Positions 59,701-64,000 of a stretch of 64,000 nt of DNA are shown piece by piece. The first letter of the stretch is position 1, and the number at the start of each line of letters is the position of its first letter. Below the pieces are notes generated by a model. It did no database searches. It had not been told where the DNA came from and saw only the letters and a list, made by a program, of their open reading frames with translations. A program made the position numbers and the translations under genes. The DNA lies in assembly GCA_949152475.1 (NCBI GenBank), contig OX424568.1:13863667-13927666 (forward strand), written 5' to 3'. This DNA is from Terebella lapidaria (lineage: Eukaryota; Annelida; Polychaeta; Terebellida; Terebellidae).

Positions 59701-61700
59701 CCCATAAGTAACTGTCTTGGTATACTTGATACAATTTATCTTCTCAGCTGAATTCATTTGAAGATCTCATATATATGTGATTTATGCAAAGTGCACGTCC
59801 GTTTATTATACATGTAACATTGCATGTTCAGTTGCCATTGGAGCATTTTTTGTTTGGTGCAGAATGATGCATCCGTCTAGGCCTTCTACTGTAGCAGTAT
59901 CATTCATTCCCGTTCATCAACATTGCGCGGAAGAGCGATGTTTACTTTGTCAACAGTTGAGCAACAATATTTCCCTCTGTGTGAAAGGTATGTTTTGTCA
60001 ACAATGACCAAACACCTTTACATTGGCCGGCTACAGTTACCATGAGGTTGTTGATAAACAAGGACCGTCCATCACCGAGGGCCAGTCAGCAAGATTCATT
60101 TTTCCCTACATTTGTCAGCGTTCATTAAGGTGCACAATAGATCTGAGCATGTGAGGGAAAAGGCGCTTTCCCTCAAGAAAGTTGCAACGAGAGAAATTTA
60201 GACAGACCACCAACGATAACTGGCTGTTAAAAGATCCTGAAAAGCATTTTTTTCTGTGGAGTTTTAAGCAGCGATTTGTTGGTTTCGCTATTGGCACTAA
60301 ATTCACAGAGATTGAAACTGCAGGCCAAAGTACAAAACTGGCCATAAACATCAAGGGAATTTAATGTCAAGTATTGTAAACGTCTGTGAAACATCTCAGA
60401 AGCGCTCTTCCCTGGGCATTTCCATCTCACTGGAATATATCTGTATTCATGCTCAAGGGGATAATTTTTCATACATGTATCTCCATGAATGATCTTTCAC
60501 ATCTCGTTCAAACCCAATATATCCATGGGAACATTTAACAATTGGCCTTTAGAAGTAGGTCAATAATGGATGTTATCTCGCAGAAACCATTTAAAAACTC
60601 ATAGATATCTGAAATTGTAACTACAATCTAGCAGTGAGAGTCAATTCAAATTTCTCCGAGGAACTGAATAAATTTCAAGAACTTTAGGAAATATTGTATG
60701 AACAACATTGTTCAAACCCATCAAATGACTCCAAAGGTCTACTTGATGGAAAACATAGGCATATTCTCCGGGTCATAATTGTAGCTGCTACTTGATCATA
60801 CCTGTAAAGTTTCCTAGCTTTCAGCTGGGCATCTTTATCGAGTGTCGTTCGGTCGGTTCGTCTGCTCATACGGTCGTCCTCGTGTCCTGCAAGTGTGGAC
60901 AAACTTCTAGCAGGGTGTGTCCCCACGGGGCCACTTGGAGAGGGCACACGCTGGTGACTGCTGCTTCCATCGGGGGTGGCGACGGGGAACGGCATGGGGC
61001 TATGGTTGTTGCCATGGTGACGACGTGGGAAGCTCCTGTAGCCAGGCTCCGTTGGCGTGTGGGGTTTGCTGTTGGGGTGTTGGAAGCTTGGGTGACGTTC
61101 GGGGGTCTTGTTCGGCGTTGTAGGTGGGGGCCCTGGGGGTGGTTGGCTGGGTGGCTGGTTGGCAGGGGAAAGGCGTCGCTGGGGGTAGCTTGGTTGTTGT
61201 TGTATTGACGGGTTGAAGTGGTTATCTTCTGGGGTGGCCGGCTGCTTCTCAGGGGTGCGTTTTCTTGGTGGAATAGCCGGCTCCATTGGGCTTAGAGTGT
61301 CCGGACGATTGCAGAGTGACTCATCTCGAGGCATTGGACTCTCATGCACGGGGAAATCCGTTTCCATCTCCAGGGTCGGTTCCGAGAGAGGCGCTGGTGA
61401 TTCAGGGGGACTCTCTGGTGGCCCCTGCAGTTGGTCATGTGGGTAGTCGTCATCTGGCACGTTGGGGCTGTACCCCCGCTCCATCGGATACCCACCACCG
61501 CCGTCATCGTCGCTATGGACGCGGGGTTCTTCTCCTGGGTACCCGGGAGAGATGCCCCTAGCCGTGTATGGGGGCTCTTCTGAATACACACTGGGAACGC
61601 GCTGGGAAGACTCGCTGGGGTCCGGGGATTCCGACCTCGCCGGAACTATTCCCTGCTCTATGGGGTCATGACCCACGCCGTCGAGATCCGCTTGATCCAT
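53788..61700 (-). CDS. Otop: Otopetrin-family proton channel
   Basis: Seven coding exons (minus strand): 61700-60802, 56668-56542, 56188-56029, 55743-55564, 55338-55175, 55032-54825, 54674-53788; 2625 nt, 874 aa, all GT-AG and in phase. Otopetrins are dimeric membrane channels selective for protons, with 12 helices in two halves. Family marks seen: first helix HLLCGLYAVILIVIGIVFA (residues 305-323), FGTGSMIHDGFRI, FFQTFYIFKSHK, PCTIEYSLIAAAVLYRMY, CHKANKGLFTG and the C-terminal FYGYLPWAIISHMCIPLIIF followed by FRFHS. Exon 1 alone encodes a 299 aa hydrophilic N-terminus rich in Pro, Ser and Glu, far longer than in vertebrate OTOP1 (about 610 aa overall), and probably disordered and cytosolic. 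An insertion between exons 3 and 4 (KEKRSRSHSQS) is also hydrophilic. The first intron (4.1 kb) is the longest. Confidence 0.92.
56860..57295 (+). repeat. Diverged family B remnant in otopetrin intron 1
   Basis: Contains GACCTTGACTTTGA, GTGACCTTGACTTGACCC and GGTCACGCC words and ends GGTAACCTCCCTTAGTCTTTG then GGGCTAATTTTTT, matching the 3' end of the family B copy at 13800-13823. The array period is no longer regular, so this is an older copy. Confidence 0.5.
57296..60801. other. Remainder of otopetrin intron 1
   Basis: About 3.5 kb with no exon support on either strand. A C run lies at 59082-59098. No repeat family from elsewhere in the window was recognised here. Confidence 0.5.
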
Positions 61701-62479
61701 GGTTCGAGGTCACTGGCTATACTAAGATAAACAAGTGGCCAGCTGTCGACAGATCTGCTTTGTCAGCGGATGAATCACACGATAAACAGGGCTACTACTA
61801 CTTGTAAGCAGATCCTCCACTGCCTGTACTCCCTAAACATGTAGTGAAGTTGTATATGGTCGTTCGTTATCTTCCGTCTTTTATGACTAATTTACAGTAT
61901 GTAAATAGTTGTTTGCCATCAAAGTGATACTATCCAATAGTTATGTCACTTTTAACAGCCAAGTGGGTTATTACATGGTGATAATAGCGTGCAAGCATTT
62001 GTAACAATGTCCAGTTTTGTACATTTGCTCAATGTCAGGATAACTGTATCAGTTTGCACTGTGTTGTTCTGGATGTAGATATATCAGAAGTAACAGCCTT
62101 GAGTGTCAGTTACTCTGTACACGTTTCCAACCACTGCATGAGTTTCCTCTTAAAACAATCACTTATTTTGTTGATTTCCTTCAAACGTGTGGAACTGTCG
62201 ATAGAAGTCGAGATAACATTTGCTTAACTCCACTGCCGCCCGGCTTTTGTTCCAAGCGATTGGACCGCTTCTCCGGCCAGCCGTGTGATAACAAAAGGTT
62301 ATTGCTCGGCCCTCTCCTCTCTATATCCTCTCTTGCGCATGTGTTAACGCGTCGGTAATTATGACCTGCAGTTATGATAACACTTTGTAGTCGCTTATGA
62401 GTAGCCAAAACAGCTTAGACAGCGTGCACCTGTTGGTTACGACCGTGCAAGGAACAAGCAATTTTCCGGAATTTTGCCT

Positions 62480-62650
62480 GGAACAGCGTGGTTCCAACGT
62501 TGTAACGGGTTACCTCAGCCTCTCAGTGGGTAAAAAGTGACGTATCCAAACAAAATCCCGCGCAGCGTCGGGATTCGAACTGCCAGTTTTGTTCCATCTG
62601 CATCGAGCATTAATCATCTGCTATCCTGGCCCGATTTCCCTGTCGATGCG
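62480..62650 (-). mobile_element. tRNA-derived SINE-like segment
   Basis: On the minus strand the segment reads GCCAGGATAGCAGATGATTA and later GGCAGTTCGAATCCCG, which resemble the A and B boxes of an RNA polymerase III promoter at about the right spacing, and then a non-tRNA tail with GGATACGTCAC and TTTACCCACTGAG. The cloverleaf is not intact, so a working tRNA gene is unlikely. Confidence 0.4.
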
Positions 62651-62731
62651 ATGTGGTGCACACACCGCCGTTTGAATCCCAAAGGCCAAATGTTAGACAG
62701 GCGAATGAAACTCTAGAAGTCGGCGTGCCAC

Positions 62732-62790
62732 GCGTCCGTTAGCTCAGGGATAGAGCGGCGCAACCGCTAAACCGGTCGCTATCCAGATCC
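62732..62790 (+). mobile_element. tRNA-like head fragment
   Basis: TAGCTCAGGGATAGAGCGGC has the sequence of a tRNA D-arm with A box, but no B box or T-arm follows. Most likely the truncated head of a SINE; the next 200 bp have no tRNA fold. Confidence 0.4.
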
Positions 62791-64000
62791 GCCAGATCCA
62801 CAAACATATTCCACAGGCCCTTCGCGCGTGGAATGAGCGACTGGTTCGCACAGAATGGATGCGTCGTCTCGACAAACGCGGAAGGAACAGATGCAACATT
62901 CAAGTTTTTCACTTCATCGTTTACAACACCAGCGCGAATGAGATTTTCCGATGATATTGCATGCGCACCACCACGCAACCCCCTCCCAACTTCATGCCAG
63001 ATTCCCCCCTTTAGTAACAACCCCCCCCCCCCCCCCCCTCAGAATACACCCAATCCCTCAATACAGATCCAGACTGAAAGCTAAGTGTAAACATCTGTTC
63101 GACAGCCAGAGACATTTTTAAAAATGAGGAATGGTACGTATCATCATGCATCTTCCCTTGCCTCTTGTCTCGTTCCATCCATCCATCTACGCATCCCGTT
63201 GTGTTCTTTGGCCCGGACGAGGATAAAACCGGTGGAATTGGAGAGAAGAAGCAGGGTGCAGGGTAACATGAATTCCTTATCACACCTGTCGAGAAATAGT
63301 CACGGATCTGTAACCTAGCGATATAGAAGGTATCAGATGAATCATCTATACCTCCAGGGAAAAAGTACACATGTAGATCCACATTTGTAACATGTTATCC
63401 AGAATGTGGATTTATTAAGGACAATAATATCGAATATAAATAATGAGTTTTATAGGGGCAACATCTTTGAAGCTGAGCTGATGATCATACGAAGGTTTTT
63501 TTTAATGCAGCGAAGTGTTACATCTTTCCGAACATTTTCGTTGATTGCCTTGTTTGATACATTTACAGACACGCACTGTGTTCTACCTTCAATTTTACTT
63601 AGCGTAAGTTAATTTGCTCTCCTTTTATCGCAACGAAAAAGGTCACATTTTGCTGAACAGTATTGCATATCAACACAAGCATAGAAACACATTGTTTTAC
63701 CCGACAAAATCTGGCGCATCTAATATTTGGTACTCTACCGGCTGGAACAAAACAAAAGTGATTGGACAGGTGCATGTAATACACATGCAGTTGAAATATC
63801 AGAACTCACAATTTCCTGGAACCATCTGGATATTTTTTCGTGTTATCAATCTTCTCTCTTTGATCTGGCATCGCGGAAAAAAGTGACACAGCGCTCTTTA
63901 ACAGGGAAATTATTGATCTACTTCAAAACAGTCACAGTACCGGTCGTTATGCCATTTAATTCCGAATTAGGCTGGTATTAGCCTAGAATTTCATCGGAGA

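Larger units (their letters stand above)
61701..64000. other. Upstream flank of the otopetrin gene
   Basis: Should contain the otopetrin promoter; no core element could be named. Two tRNA-like segments (listed separately) and a C run at 63021-63038 are present. No protein-coding exon was recognised in the last 2.3 kb. Confidence 0.45.

Noticed and set aside
60792-61208. Plus-strand 138 aa frame
   Set aside because: It is the complement of the proline-rich otopetrin exon, whose frame is supported by exact splicing to the channel exons.
62732-62790. Functional tRNA gene
   Set aside because: Only the D-arm and A box are present; there is no T-arm or acceptor stem.

Overview
The window is animal nuclear DNA: spliced genes with GT-AG (and two GC-AG) introns, AT-rich introns and spacers, and a heavy load of DNA transposons and minisatellites. 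The gene set (otopetrin, an AAAP-type transporter, RanBP2-like genes, a Tantalus-domain protein) is metazoan. The abundance of ACATGTA words and of short Helitron/Helentron-like elements with tandem-repeat cores suggests a marine invertebrate, perhaps a mollusc or other lophotrochozoan. The species cannot be fixed by eye.

Five protein-coding genes could be followed exon by exon, each closing in frame from ATG to stop. (1) 16295-19774 (+): 2 coding exons, 1075 aa, a PRR14/Tantalus-like nuclear protein. (2) 27732-42807 (-): 19 coding exons, 642 aa, an amino-acid-transporter-like membrane protein whose third-intron equivalent (34363-40935) is filled by a 5.9 kb repeat element. (3) 44982-48539 (+): 7 exons, 902 aa, RanBP1 domain, RanBP2-type zinc finger and a second divergent RanBP1-like domain. 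(4) 50543-52587 (+): 3 exons, 552 aa, a paralogue of gene 3. (5) 53788-61700 (-): 7 coding exons, 874 aa, an otopetrin proton channel with a long proline-rich N-terminus. Genes 2 and 3 are head to head; genes 4 and 5 converge with polyadenylation signals about 100 bp apart.

Repeats by region. 1-5590: intergenic with a LINE 3' end. 5597-6972: a long palindrome split by a hAT-type element. 6987-10411: several terminal-inverted-repeat elements and three arrays of an 18 bp palindromic minisatellite. 11658-15995: two elements with strict tandem cores, one of 134 bp period and one of 147 bp period. 20050-25980: further copies of these families, partly inverted, so the Tantalus gene sits between inverted repeats. 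34391-40300: the intronic 147 bp array, holding two near-identical hAT-like copies produced by segmental duplication. 49080-49640: an old Ty3/Gypsy fossil between the two RanBP2-like genes.

The most striking point is that both tandem families are built around nuclear-receptor-type motifs (TCAAGGTCA extended half-sites, and a DR1 AGGTCAAAGGTCA in the 134 bp unit), so several dozen such motifs are spread through the window, many inside an intron of the transporter gene.
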